NCBI GenBank assembly: GCA_024233785.1
Contig: JACKPD010000011.1
Coordinates: 10,674 to 74,673 of the forward strand
DNA: 64,000 bases
Direction of reading: 5' to 3'
Origin: Spirochaetales bacterium
GTDB lineage: Bacteria > Spirochaetota > Spirochaetia > CADAEX01
The translations under genes and the position numbers were made by a program. Under the pieces are notes generated by a model. It searched no databases, was not told the origin of the DNA, and saw only the letters and a list, made by a program, of their open reading frames with translations. Numbering within the stretch: the first letter of the stretch is position 1; every line of letters begins with the position of its first letter. Shown here piece by piece: positions 35,050 through 44,125 of this stretch.

Positions 35050-35985
35050 TCAGTCCTTTACTCTTTCTGATAAGTTTACCGGAATTGTCTCTGATACTGA
35101 TATTTTCCCCTCTCCAACGGTCAGTAATTCCGGGGTTTTCCTCTTTTTCAATTTTCGGGAATTCTTTACTAGTTTTATTATACTGAAATAAAGTGAATCA
35201 GGGAGGGTATAATGCACAACAAGAAGAAAAAAAAGGCGTAAAAGCTTAAAGAGAGTGTATCTGCTGTTGGTAATCATGGCAGCATCAGTTTGCAATGTGT
35301 AAATACGGGGTTTTAATCTCAGCGCAATTGCTGATATATAAATAAAATCTCTTTTTAAAGTGATAATTTTCTGTAGAAGGTCCCTGGAGAGAAGCCTGAA
35401 GCTGGTTATTTTGACGCCGAATGGTTTGCTGAAAAAAAGAAAGAAAAAAAGATCGTGTATTAATGATCCCAATGATCTTGTTATGGAATATATATTGCGG
35501 GATGAAGCAAATACTATAAAACATCCTCCGTCCCCCGGGATTTTACTGTCTGGGCTGGATCCTCCGTCCCCAAACCCGAACATTTGCGGTATATAATTGG
35601 GGTCGTGCTGCAAATCATCATCCATTGTGATTACTTTGCCGCCTTCAGAATATAACAGTCCGTAATAGGTTGCTTCCTGCTGGCCGCTGTTTTTAGAAAG
35701 GTGTATACCCTTAATCCTTTTATCCATATTGTTAAGTAGTTTAATCTTTTCCCAGGTATTGTCTGTACTGCCGTCGTCTGTTATGAGAATTTCCCATTTA
35801 TCAGTTATCCTATCAAGAACAGCAATAGTTTCCATACATGTTTTTTCAATTACAGAACTTCCGTTAAAAGATGGTATTACAACACTGAGTTCTGTGAAAT
35901 CGCACTTATTATCCTGTTTTCCCGTCTCATTGCTGCAGGCTTTATTCGGGTAACTCTCCTTGCCCGCATTGGTTTCTGTATTCAT
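35050..35985 (-). CDS. GT2 glycosyltransferase (DPM1/ArnC-like)
   Basis: The 311-residue enzyme (ATG at 35985 overlapping the upstream stop as ATGA) has the GT2 fold: LSVVIPSFNGSSVIEKT at the N-terminus, ILITDDGSTDNTW, and the metal motif MDDDLQHDP. This group makes polyprenyl-phosphate sugars for ArnT/GtrC-like transferases. The usual C-terminal membrane pair is reduced to one weak hydrophobic segment. Between IPQM and the next conserved strand lies an insertion of about ten residues containing two GGGACGGAGG motifs, each read as GDGG. Confidence 0.88.
   Translation of the reverse strand: MNTETNAGKESYPNKACSNETGKQDNKCDFTELSVVIPSFNGSSVIEKTCMETIAVLDRITDKWEILITDDGSTDNTWEKIKLLNNMDKRIKGIHLSKNSGQQEATYYGLLYSEGGKVITMDDDLQHDPNYIPQMFGFGDGGSSPDSKIPGDGGCFIVFASSRNIYSITRSLGSLIHDLFFFLFFSKPFGVKITSFRLLSRDLLQKIITLKRDFIYISAIALRLKPRIYTLQTDAAMITNSRYTLFKLLRLFFLLVVHYTLPDSLYFSIIKLVKNSRKLKKRKTPELLTVGEGKISVSETIPVNLSERVKD
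35525..35534 (-). repeat. GGGACGGAGG motif copy 10 (in GT2 gene)
   Basis: Exact match on the minus strand, preceded by extra G's, read as GDGG. Confidence 0.75.
35561..35570 (-). repeat. GGGACGGAGG motif copy 11 (in GT2 gene)
   Basis: Exact match 36 bases (12 codons) from copy 10, same strand and frame (GDGG). Confidence 0.75.
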
Positions 35986-36332
35986 ATATTCCATACAATA
36001 ATGCCCGCCGCAATTAAAATAATTCCCGATGTTTTTTTTATGCTGAAATTTTCTTTGAAAAGGATTAATCCTGATATTGGAATAATTATTTGATTTAAAG
36101 CTGTTAAACTGAATGCTTTTGAAAGTTCAAGTGTCTCCAGCGCCTTAAAATAAAAAAGGGGAGCGGCTGCCGTAAAGAGTATTCCCGCCGTAAAAAAGGG
36201 ATTGGCCAGACTTCCAATTACTTTTATATAAGGTTTTTGAAGTTTAACTGTTAAAGCAAAATATTTAAAAATAAGATGCCCCGCCGCGGTAAAAATCACC
36301 ATTGCCAGAGCAGAAAAATAACCGGCTGCCAA
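35982..36332 (-). CDS. Small EamA/SMR-like membrane protein (ArnF-like)
   Basis: A 116-residue protein with four membrane segments, ending with the EamA-like NQIIIPISGLILFKENFS and GIILIAAGIIVWNI. It starts one base after the previous gene's stop. Four-helix proteins of this kind work as pairs, for example the ArnE/ArnF flippase of undecaprenyl-phosphate sugars. A related partner is the gene upstream, so the pair may flip the product of the GT2 enzyme. Confidence 0.75.
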   Translation of the reverse strand: MAAGYFSALAMVIFTAAGHLIFKYFALTVKLQKPYIKVIGSLANPFFTAGILFTAAAPLFYFKALETLELSKAFSLTALNQIIIPISGLILFKENFSIKKTSGIILIAAGIIVWNI

Positions 36333-36333
36333 A

Positions 36334-36750
36334 TTACACTTCCTGTTTTTTTGTTTTTTTTACTTGTAATTCTGAACCGGACAGTACCAGCAGAACCCCC
36401 GCGGTTATCAGCAAAGAACCTGCCAGTTTACCTGGTGTGACATCTTCTGCGAATATTATTACTGAAAAAAATAGAATAAGTATATAATTTAAAGATAAAA
36501 CAGGATAGGCAGTTGAAATATCTGATTTTTTAAGGATAAAAAACCATAAAGGGGCCCTTGAAATTAGAAAGCAATAACTTAAAATATGAAAAATATTAAG
36601 ACCTGTTTTTACCGGTAATTCATATTCTGATGACTGAAGAGAACCGTATTTTGCTGATATTTGCCCTGCCGCCATAATTAATATATATAAAAAAAGCAAT
36701 AAAAAGTATCTGTATTTCCGACTTTTTTGAAAATCATAGTGAATTATCAT
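36334..36750 (-). CDS. Small EamA/SMR-like membrane protein (ArnE-like)
   Basis: A 138-residue protein with four membrane segments. APLWFFILKKSDISTAYPVLSLNYILILF, with the LSLAYP-like motif, and GKLAGSLLITAGVLLVLSG match ArnE and other EamA half-transporters. A basic N-terminal tail precedes the first helix. It is the first gene of the operon running to 31281. Confidence 0.75.
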   Translation of the reverse strand: MIIHYDFQKSRKYRYFLLLFLYILIMAAGQISAKYGSLQSSEYELPVKTGLNIFHILSYCFLISRAPLWFFILKKSDISTAYPVLSLNYILILFFSVIIFAEDVTPGKLAGSLLITAGVLLVLSGSELQVKKTKKQEV

Positions 36751-36803
36751 GAAACCATTTTATCAGGAAATTCAAAACAATTACAGATTTCCCTATATTT
36801 ATT

Positions 36804-36832
36804 TTGACATTATAATTACGCTTTGCTAAAAT
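36804..36832 (+). promoter_or_regulatory. Promoter of ddl
   Basis: TTGACA (36804-36809) and TAAAAT (36827-36832) are 17 bases apart, 29 bases before the ddl start. Confidence 0.7.
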
Positions 36833-36861
36833 CAGTAAATTGTATTTAAGATGGAGAAAAT

Positions 36862-37869
36862 ATGAAAATTGCAGTAATATTCGGCGGGATGAGTTCAGAG
36901 CGGGATGTCTCGATTGCCAGCGGCGCTCAGATATTTAAGGCTCTTAAATATAAAAATCATGATGTTATTGCAGTAGATACCGCATCCGGAATTCTTGATA
37001 AAAAAGCTGAGTTGAGTTTTCTTGATGCAAAAGTAAAAGAGCTGCCGCCGGATTCAGACAAAAAAGCGCTTATGAAAGGGCTTGGAAGTCTTATCCGTTC
37101 AGGCGGACTGTCAGATTTTGATATCTGCTTTCTTGCTCTTCACGGAGGTGCGGGTGAAGACGGTACAATCCAGGGTTATCTTGATATCGAAGGGATACCC
37201 TATACAGGAAGCACACACATGCCATGCTGCTATGCGATGGATAAGCATGTAGCAAAAACCCTTTTCAGATACCATAATGTTCCTACACCGGACTGGCTTA
37301 TGGCACCGGTCTCCGCAGAAGAAGCTGTGAAGAGGCTTGGGCTGCCGTTGGTTGTAAAACCTAACCGTGAAGGGTCAACTGTCGGCCTTTCCATTGTTAA
37401 ATCAATTGATGAATTTGATAAGGCCGTTAAAACCGCATCTTATCACGACAGGGAAGTTCTTATTGAAAAATTTATCCCGGGAAGGGAACTTACAATCGGT
37501 GTTCTTGATGATATCCCTCTCGGGGTTGGCGAAATCATTCCAAAGATGTCTGAAATATTTGACTATAAATGCAAATATCAGAAGGGAGGGGCTGATGAAA
37601 TATTCCCTGCTGACCTTACGGCTGAACAGACTCAATATGTTATGGATACAGCTGTAAAAGCTCATAAAGCCCTGAAAATGGAAGACTACAGCAGGGTAGA
37701 CTTCAGGATGGCGCCTGACGGCAGCTTGTGGTGCCTTGAAGTCAATGCACTGCCTGGTATGACATCCTCGAGCCTGCTGCCTCAGTCTGCCGGGGTAATG
37801 AAAATCAGTTTTCCTGATCTTTGCGAAAAAATATGCATGCTTGCTGTTGAAAGAAGGAAGAAAGGATAG
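36862..37869 (+). CDS. ddl: D-alanine-D-alanine ligase
   Basis: Ddl makes the D-Ala-D-Ala dipeptide of peptidoglycan stems. The 335-residue protein has the normal length. It starts with AVIFGGMSSERDVSIASG, has FLALHGGAGEDGTIQGYLDI (substrate loop), VVKPNREGSTVGLSIV (ATP-grasp), EKFIPGRELTIGVL and the metal site CLEVNALPGMTSSSL. It is a single gene with its own promoter, convergent with the VanY-like gene, which recognises the same dipeptide. Confidence 0.96.
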   Translation: MKIAVIFGGMSSERDVSIASGAQIFKALKYKNHDVIAVDTASGILDKKAELSFLDAKVKELPPDSDKKALMKGLGSLIRSGGLSDFDICFLALHGGAGEDGTIQGYLDIEGIPYTGSTHMPCCYAMDKHVAKTLFRYHNVPTPDWLMAPVSAEEAVKRLGLPLVVKPNREGSTVGLSIVKSIDEFDKAVKTASYHDREVLIEKFIPGRELTIGVLDDIPLGVGEIIPKMSEIFDYKCKYQKGGADEIFPADLTAEQTQYVMDTAVKAHKALKMEDYSRVDFRMAPDGSLWCLEVNALPGMTSSSLLPQSAGVMKISFPDLCEKICMLAVERRKKG

Positions 37870-37902
37870 GGACGTATACAGGGGTTATAATATCTGCAAT
37901 TA

Positions 37903-38745
37903 TTAATTAGTTTTTTTCGAGAGCAGCATTTCCCTGTTGTCTGTGAGATATTCAATAAACAGGTATTGAAGGCCTCCAAAAAAATCTCTTTCAAGAGCAG
38001 CACCCGGTTTTGTAATATATCTGTAATGCCAGGGTTCAAATTCATATCCGGTAATATTTTCATGTCCTTCAGGATATGAGAGTGAAAAACCGTACTTCCA
38101 GCTGTTTTCTTTTATCCATTTTCCTTCATCCGTGTCCATGAAATCTTTTGTTATACTTCCGAAATCCATAGATGTTCCAAGCTGATGCTGCGAAGCTCCA
38201 GGCGGGGCGGAAAAACGGGCAGTCTCTTCTTCTCCGTAAATACCAATATAATAATTATAAAGGTTTTTCTGATAACTATAGGACCTGTATGCAGATGATA
38301 TTACAATTTTAAGTCCTGCTTCTGATGCGTCTGATATCATTTCCTTCAGATCAGTCATGACAGTTTTTCTTATTTTCATCCCTTCCTTATTAAGCAGAAA
38401 ACCTTCGTTATCAAGCGGTAAAAGATCTGAAGGTTCAAAATCTGCGTTTAAAAGATTTTTTTTATCAGCGGGAAAGAAAAGCTGGTTTTCTTTCCCGTCT
38501 GCCTTTTCCAAAGACAGAACTTCCGATAACAGTGAGATGAAAGTTTTCTTGTCTTTAAGAATATTGTCTCTTATATCATCAGGCAGCTTATCTAAAGTTA
38601 AAAGAAATTCTTTCTCTGTTATTTTTATATCTCCGTCAATAAATAAATTTTCACTTTTTACGCAGGAAATAAAAACAACAAGCATGGAGATAAATAATAT
38701 AAAGTAATTGATGCCTGAATACAAATTCCTGATGGATTTTTTCAA
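37903..38745 (-). CDS. VanY-type D-Ala-D-Ala carboxypeptidase lipoprotein
   Basis: The 280-residue protein starts at a TTG that overlaps the lon stop (TTGA). A signal segment ends in VFISC, a possible lipobox. The C-terminal M15B domain (about 135-250) carries SAYRSYSYQKNLYN, SQHQLGTSMDFGS (zinc His and Asp) and EPWHYRYI (third zinc His). These enzymes trim the terminal D-Ala from stem peptides. The N-terminal 110 residues have no recognised domain. Coupling to lon is unusual and may simply be operon packing. Confidence 0.88.
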   Translation of the reverse strand: MKKSIRNLYSGINYFILFISMLVVFISCVKSENLFIDGDIKITEKEFLLTLDKLPDDIRDNILKDKKTFISLLSEVLSLEKADGKENQLFFPADKKNLLNADFEPSDLLPLDNEGFLLNKEGMKIRKTVMTDLKEMISDASEAGLKIVISSAYRSYSYQKNLYNYYIGIYGEEETARFSAPPGASQHQLGTSMDFGSITKDFMDTDEGKWIKENSWKYGFSLSYPEGHENITGYEFEPWHYRYITKPGAALERDFFGGLQYLFIEYLTDNREMLLSKKTN

Positions 38746-41081
38746 AATATTATCCTGATAACATCTTCAAAATAATCAACAGGATAAAATTTTATTCCCT
38801 TTTTTATATGGACGGGAATCTCCTCAAGGTCTTTCTCATTCTGACGCGGAATTATTATGTTTTTAATGTTATTTCTTCTAGCTGCGATTGTTTTTTCCTT
38901 AAGTCCGCCAATCGGCAGCACAGCCCCTGAAAGAGAGAGTTCTCCTGTCATAGCGAAATTCTTTTTTATTATTTTGTTTCTCATAAGCGAGAATAATGCC
39001 GAAGCCATAGTTATACCGGCAGACGGTCCGTCCTTGGGAGTTGCTCCTTCCGGTATGTGAAGATGAAAAATATTATTTTCGAAAAAATCCTTTTTTATAC
39101 CGTATTGAGGGGCAAGAGTTCTCACATATGTATAGGCTATATTGGCAGATTCCTTCATTACATCTCCCATCTGGCCGGTCAGCTTGAATCCTTCTTTCCC
39201 TTCTGTAAATACAGTTTCTATCATCAGGGTATCCCCTCCGAAATTAGTCCATGCAAGGCCGATTACCATTCCAGGTTTTATTACCTTTTTGATTTCTTCC
39301 GGTCTGAAGCTGGGTTTGCCAAGATATTTTTCTATACTCTCTGATGTAATCTTAACAGGCGGTTTTAAATCATCAAGTATAAACTGTTTTGCTATTTTCC
39401 TGTGTATTCTGTCGAGTGATTTCTCATAGTTTCTCACTCCCGCCTCCCGGGCATACTGGTCTGCTATTACTGAAAGAGCAGCGGAATCGTATTTTACCTG
39501 GTGCTTTTTTATTCCGCTGGATGATAGGCTTTTAGGTATAAGGTATTTTTTTGCGATTGCAATTTTTTCTTCTTTAATGTAACCGGCAAGCCTTATAATC
39601 TCCATCCTGTCCCTCAGTGGAGGAGGTATAGTATCGAGAGTGTTCGCTGTTGTTATAAAAAGAACATGGGATATATCAAACGGCAGGTCAAGATAGTGGT
39701 CCCTGAAACTTATATTCTGCTCCGGGTCAAGGACTTCAAGCAAAGCTGATGAAGGGTCGCCCTGGTAGGAGACGCCGAGTTTATCAATTTCATCTATCAT
39801 GAATACAGGGTTTTTTGTTTTTACTATTTTTAGTCCCTGTATTATTTTCCCGGGCATAGCTCCGATATAGGTTCTCCTGTGGCCTTTGATCTCAGCCTCA
39901 TCCCTCATTCCTCCGACAGAGAATCTGAAGAATTTTTTCCCCATAGCCCTTGCAATTGATTTTCCTATTGATGTTTTTCCGACTCCAGGAGGGCCTACAA
40001 GGCAAATAATTGAACCTTTAGTATCCTGTTTTAACTTTCTGACAGAAAGGTATTCAATTATCCTTTCTTTTACATCCTCAAGACCATAGTGGTCCTTGTC
40101 AAGGATTTCCTTGGCCGCAATTATATCAAGATTTTCCGGCTCAGGTTTATTCCAGGGCAGCGACACTATAGTGTCAAGATAATTTCTTGTAACGCCGAAT
40201 TCGGCTGATACAGGTTCCATGAGAGAGAATTTCTGCAGTTCCTGTTCTACCTGTTCCTTAGCTTCCCCTTCAAGCTCCAGTTTTTCGATTGCTTCTTTAA
40301 ACCTTATGTATTCACTGCTTTTTGAATCAACAGGCATACCAAGTTCTTTTTTAATAGCTTTTAGTTCTTCCCTCAGGAAATAATCCCTCTGGTTCTTTTC
40401 GATTTTTTCGTTAATCTGGAGCTGGATTTTTTTCTGTATCCGCAGGAGTTCCTGTTCCTTTTTAATAAAAACAAGTACCTGTTCCATTCTTTTTCTTACG
40501 TTAAGTGTTTCAAGTATTTTCTGCTGCTCAGTCCTGTCAATATTTAGAATTGATGCTATGAAATCGGCAATTTTTCCCGGCTGATCAATATTTACCATAT
40601 TCAGCCGCATTTCTTCCGAAAATAGGGGATTATTCTCTGAAACCTGTTTCATTTCGGAAATAATGGAACGGGTAAGCGCCTTGACTTCCATTGTTTTTTC
40701 AGCTTCATCATTCATAAAATCCACTTCCGCTGTCAGAGGCTGAATTTCCGATATATAATGCTTTATTCTGAATCTTTTAATTGTGGATATAAAAATATTC
40801 ATTCCGCCGTCCGGCAGGTTGATTTTTTTTACAATTTTTGCGGCCGTACCGACTGTATAAAGTTCTTCAGGTGAAACTTCTGATGATTCTTCATCTTTCA
40901 GCAAAACAAGGCCGAGCATACTGTCATTTATAAGGGATTGTTCAACAACCGCAATATCCTTTTTTGACATAATCATAAGCGGTGTAAATATACCCGGAAA
41001 TATCGGTTTGCCAGAAAGGGGAATAATATATAGTTTGTCCGGCAGATGCTGACCAGCAGGTATTATTTCCTTTTGAGACAT
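38742..41081 (-). CDS. lon: ATP-dependent protease Lon
   Basis: The 779-residue protein is full length. It has the N-terminal substrate domain (about 15-210, LYIIPLSGKPIFPGIFTPLMI), the coiled helices, an AAA+ module with Walker A GPPGVGKTS (about 362), FMIDEIDKLG and the sensor region, and the serine-lysine peptidase domain with PKDGPSAGIT (Ser about 684) and GGLKEKTIAA (Lys about 727). AGGAG lies eight bases before the ATG. It degrades misfolded and regulatory proteins. No CIRCE or other heat-shock operator is visible upstream. It is divergent from recO. Confidence 0.96.
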   Translation of the reverse strand: MSQKEIIPAGQHLPDKLYIIPLSGKPIFPGIFTPLMIMSKKDIAVVEQSLINDSMLGLVLLKDEESSEVSPEELYTVGTAAKIVKKINLPDGGMNIFISTIKRFRIKHYISEIQPLTAEVDFMNDEAEKTMEVKALTRSIISEMKQVSENNPLFSEEMRLNMVNIDQPGKIADFIASILNIDRTEQQKILETLNVRKRMEQVLVFIKKEQELLRIQKKIQLQINEKIEKNQRDYFLREELKAIKKELGMPVDSKSSEYIRFKEAIEKLELEGEAKEQVEQELQKFSLMEPVSAEFGVTRNYLDTIVSLPWNKPEPENLDIIAAKEILDKDHYGLEDVKERIIEYLSVRKLKQDTKGSIICLVGPPGVGKTSIGKSIARAMGKKFFRFSVGGMRDEAEIKGHRRTYIGAMPGKIIQGLKIVKTKNPVFMIDEIDKLGVSYQGDPSSALLEVLDPEQNISFRDHYLDLPFDISHVLFITTANTLDTIPPPLRDRMEIIRLAGYIKEEKIAIAKKYLIPKSLSSSGIKKHQVKYDSAALSVIADQYAREAGVRNYEKSLDRIHRKIAKQFILDDLKPPVKITSESIEKYLGKPSFRPEEIKKVIKPGMVIGLAWTNFGGDTLMIETVFTEGKEGFKLTGQMGDVMKESANIAYTYVRTLAPQYGIKKDFFENNIFHLHIPEGATPKDGPSAGITMASALFSLMRNKIIKKNFAMTGELSLSGAVLPIGGLKEKTIAARRNNIKNIIIPRQNEKDLEEIPVHIKKGIKFYPVDYFEDVIRIIF

Positions 41082-41183
41082 TATAAAAACTCCTGATAAA
41101 ATAATAAGTTAAATAATTATTCAATAATTATATTAAAGCTAATTATTATTGTATAATGTTGTCAAGGAAAAAGAACTTTCAGG

Positions 41184-41948
41184 ATGAACAGAAACCTAAA
41201 AATAGATGGAATAGTTATACGGAATTACAGGATACATGATTATCACAAGGGGAGTGTTGTCTTCTCGCCACAGAAAGGAATAATTAATACAATTTCTTAT
41301 GGCGGCTATAAAGGGAAAAGTAAACTGGGACCTGCCGTTCAGCCCCTTACAAGGGGACATTTTGATATCTATGCTGATCCTTTGAGCAGGAGTATCAAGA
41401 TTATTGATTATACGCCGGAAGAATTTTATGATTCCATAAAAAATAATCTGAAAAAATATTATACAGCCCTGTGCTGGCTTGAAATAGCTGTAAAGGCTCA
41501 CGGAGGAGGGGAAGGGGCTTTGGAACTTTATCAGCTGCTCTCTTCATCTCTTGATCTTCTTGAAAAATGTCCTTCTGAGCTTGATGACAGAATGATGGTT
41601 CAGTACCTGCTGAGGAGCACGGTACTTATAGGCGGAAACTTCATTTCCGATGAATGCGGGTTCTGCAGCCGCAGCATGATAGATAATGAGACAATGTTTT
41701 ACAATCATCATCACAGCTGTTTTATCTGTACTGATTGCGCTGATTTGAATAATTCCATGATCAAAATTGTCCCGGGAATCAGGAAATATATCGATTATTC
41801 ATTAAAAAATGAAATCGGGCTCTCATTAAAGGCAGGAATCGAAAATAATTTATTGAAATACCTGAAGTCTATATTATATAGTATAATACAGGAATATCTG
41901 GAAGACAGTCTTTCAACCCTGCGGACAGGTAAAGAATATCTCGGCTGA
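41184..41948 (+). CDS. recO: DNA repair protein RecO
   Basis: RecO loads RecA with RecR/RecF at gaps. The 254-residue protein has the OB-fold N-terminus (IDGIVIRNYRIHDYHKGSVV) and a zinc site of four cysteines (ECGFC at about 155 and CFICTDC at about 180), both typical. A TATAAT box (41152-41157) lies 26 bases upstream of the ATG. It is followed after 14 bases by recJ, so both recombination genes are probably co-transcribed. Confidence 0.88.
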   Translation: MNRNLKIDGIVIRNYRIHDYHKGSVVFSPQKGIINTISYGGYKGKSKLGPAVQPLTRGHFDIYADPLSRSIKIIDYTPEEFYDSIKNNLKKYYTALCWLEIAVKAHGGGEGALELYQLLSSSLDLLEKCPSELDDRMMVQYLLRSTVLIGGNFISDECGFCSRSMIDNETMFYNHHHSCFICTDCADLNNSMIKIVPGIRKYIDYSLKNEIGLSLKAGIENNLLKYLKSILYSIIQEYLEDSLSTLRTGKEYLG

Positions 41949-41962
41949 TTTTTCGGCAGCTT

Positions 41963-44125
41963 ATGCTGGACCAGGTAAAACAGGTAATAATATACTTAAT
42001 GAAATATAATAAAAAACCGATTGATTCGGATTCAGTCAAAGAAATATCGTCAAGATATAACATAAGCCTTCTCCTGTCTTCCATACTTGTAAGAAGGGGA
42101 ATAACAAAGCCTGAAGACATCGTTTTCGTCCTTGAGGAAGATCTTAAATATATTCATAATCCTTTTCTGTTTCACGAAATGGAAGATGTTGTTGACCGTA
42201 TACATGCTGCTGCTGATGAAGGTGAAAAGATTATTGTATTCGGGGACAGGGATGCGGACGGAATTACATCAACAGTCCTGATTGTTAAAAAATTGAAAGA
42301 GATGGGTATTGATGTAAGCTGGTCGCTCCCTTCCGGTGATGAACCATACGGTATTACGGAAGAGAAGGTAAGGGAATTCGCTGAAAATGACGGCACGCTG
42401 ATTATTACAGTCGATTGCGGCATATCAAGCACCAAAGAGATAAAATACGCAGCTTCACTGGGCATAGATACAATTATTATCGATCATCATACTCCTGGGG
42501 AATCTATCCCTGAGGCGTTTGCGATTATAAATCCTAAACTTGAAGATACAGGCTATCCTTTCCGGGACCTTGCCGGATGCGGGGTAGTTTCCAAGGTTAT
42601 CTGGGCGCTGACATTTTCCGATACCGGGCTTTATAAAAAAAATATATGCATCCTGAATATAATTCCGGCCGGAGGGGGGTCTTTTACCGCGGAAGCTCAA
42701 AGAATGTTCAACCTTGTTAACACAAGCGACCCGGTAAGGGAGGTTTTTGTTCCGGGTGTCATAAATGATCCAGGCAGGACCGGCCTGATTAAATATATGC
42801 GTGATTCAATTATTATTGTTTATTCGCTGCCCCAGCAGAAAAGGCTTTTTAGTGAAATATTCGGCAGCAGTATGGAGCTCAATGCCTTTGATATTGCTGA
42901 TCAGGCAACAGAACTTTTCCCCCGGCTTAAGGGGATGAGTCTTCTGAAAATGAAAGAGGTAAGCAGGGGAGGCAGATACAGCGAAAATCAGCTGACAGAG
43001 CTTGATATACTTCTGAATTTATTTAACGCAGTTGTTTTAAAGCAAAACCAGATCCTGAATGACAGAATTGAAAATATAATGGATATGGTTACAATCGGAT
43101 CGATCGCGGATATGATGCCGCTTGTCAATGAAAACAGGATAATAGTAAGACACGGGCTTAAAAACATACAGAAGACCGCCAATAAAGGGCTGCACGAGCT
43201 TCTATTCAGGCAAAAACTGCTTGATAAAAATATATCAACATCAGATATAGCATGGAATATTACACCGCTCATTAATGCGACAGGGCGGATGGGTGTACCT
43301 GAAAAAGCTGCCGAATTGTTTTTTTCTGAAGATCTTGAAGAAATAAGGGCCCTCGCTGATGAAATTATTTCACTTAACAAGGAGAGAAAAAAGCTGGGAG
43401 ATAACCTCTGGGATCTTCTTTTTAATTCTGCGAAAAAAAGCTACGAAGAGATGGATGAATCTCTGGTTGTTACCGGAGGAAGCAAGGTTAACAGGGGGAT
43501 CACTGGGATACTGTCAGCCAGGTTTGCGTCTTATTTCAAGGTGCCTGCTATTGTTTTCACTGTTATGGATGACCGTATTGTCGGTTCTGTAAGGAGCATG
43601 AGCAACTATTCCATTATGGCTATGCTGAATTTCTGCAGTGATCTTTTTCTTGATTTCGGCGGCCATGATTTTGCCGGCGGGTTTTCCATGGAAAAGGAAA
43701 ATCTTGATACATTAAAAAAGAGACTTCTGGATTATATAAAAAACAGTACCAGAATTAACAGGGAAGACCGTATTATTGATATAGATGCTGAACTTCCGCC
43801 AGGATACCTTAACCAGGAAATTGTTGATGTAGTCAGCGCAATGATGCCTTTCGGAGAGGGGAATCCTGCTCTTTTATTTCTTGCCAGATCATTAAAGGTA
43901 AAAAATATAGAAATTATGGGTAATAAAGCAGCCGGTCATCTCAAGCTTGTCCTTGAATCAGGCAATATACCCTGGCCCGCAGTTTTCTGGAACGGAGCTG
44001 AAAAAGCAGGCAGGGATGTTTCAATTGATGACACGGTAGATATAATTTTCAGGTTAAGGAATAATTATTTCATAAACAACAATATACCCCAGCTTGATAT
44101 TATTGACATGGAAAGAATCATCTGA
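41963..44125 (+). CDS. recJ: Single-strand DNA exonuclease RecJ
   Basis: RecJ digests single-stranded DNA 5' to 3'. The 720-residue protein has the DHH phosphoesterase motifs in order: FGDRDADGITST (about 93), TVDCGISS, IIIDHHTPGE (about 172), GSIADMMPLVNENR (about 375), and the DHHA1 domain with GGHDFAGGFSM. Between the DHH motif and GSIADMMP there is an extra segment of about 110 residues compared with the usual RecJ core. No good ribosome site is seen at the first ATG; another ATG follows 12 codons in. The stop overlaps the start of the M23 gene. Confidence 0.9.
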   Translation: MLDQVKQVIIYLMKYNKKPIDSDSVKEISSRYNISLLLSSILVRRGITKPEDIVFVLEEDLKYIHNPFLFHEMEDVVDRIHAAADEGEKIIVFGDRDADGITSTVLIVKKLKEMGIDVSWSLPSGDEPYGITEEKVREFAENDGTLIITVDCGISSTKEIKYAASLGIDTIIIDHHTPGESIPEAFAIINPKLEDTGYPFRDLAGCGVVSKVIWALTFSDTGLYKKNICILNIIPAGGGSFTAEAQRMFNLVNTSDPVREVFVPGVINDPGRTGLIKYMRDSIIIVYSLPQQKRLFSEIFGSSMELNAFDIADQATELFPRLKGMSLLKMKEVSRGGRYSENQLTELDILLNLFNAVVLKQNQILNDRIENIMDMVTIGSIADMMPLVNENRIIVRHGLKNIQKTANKGLHELLFRQKLLDKNISTSDIAWNITPLINATGRMGVPEKAAELFFSEDLEEIRALADEIISLNKERKKLGDNLWDLLFNSAKKSYEEMDESLVVTGGSKVNRGITGILSARFASYFKVPAIVFTVMDDRIVGSVRSMSNYSIMAMLNFCSDLFLDFGGHDFAGGFSMEKENLDTLKKRLLDYIKNSTRINREDRIIDIDAELPPGYLNQEIVDVVSAMMPFGEGNPALLFLARSLKVKNIEIMGNKAAGHLKLVLESGNIPWPAVFWNGAEKAGRDVSIDDTVDIIFRLRNNYFINNNIPQLDIIDMERII

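Noticed and set aside
41082..41183. A possible heat-shock operator before lon
   Set aside because: The AT repeats there (AATAATTAT) do not match CIRCE and have mismatched arms.
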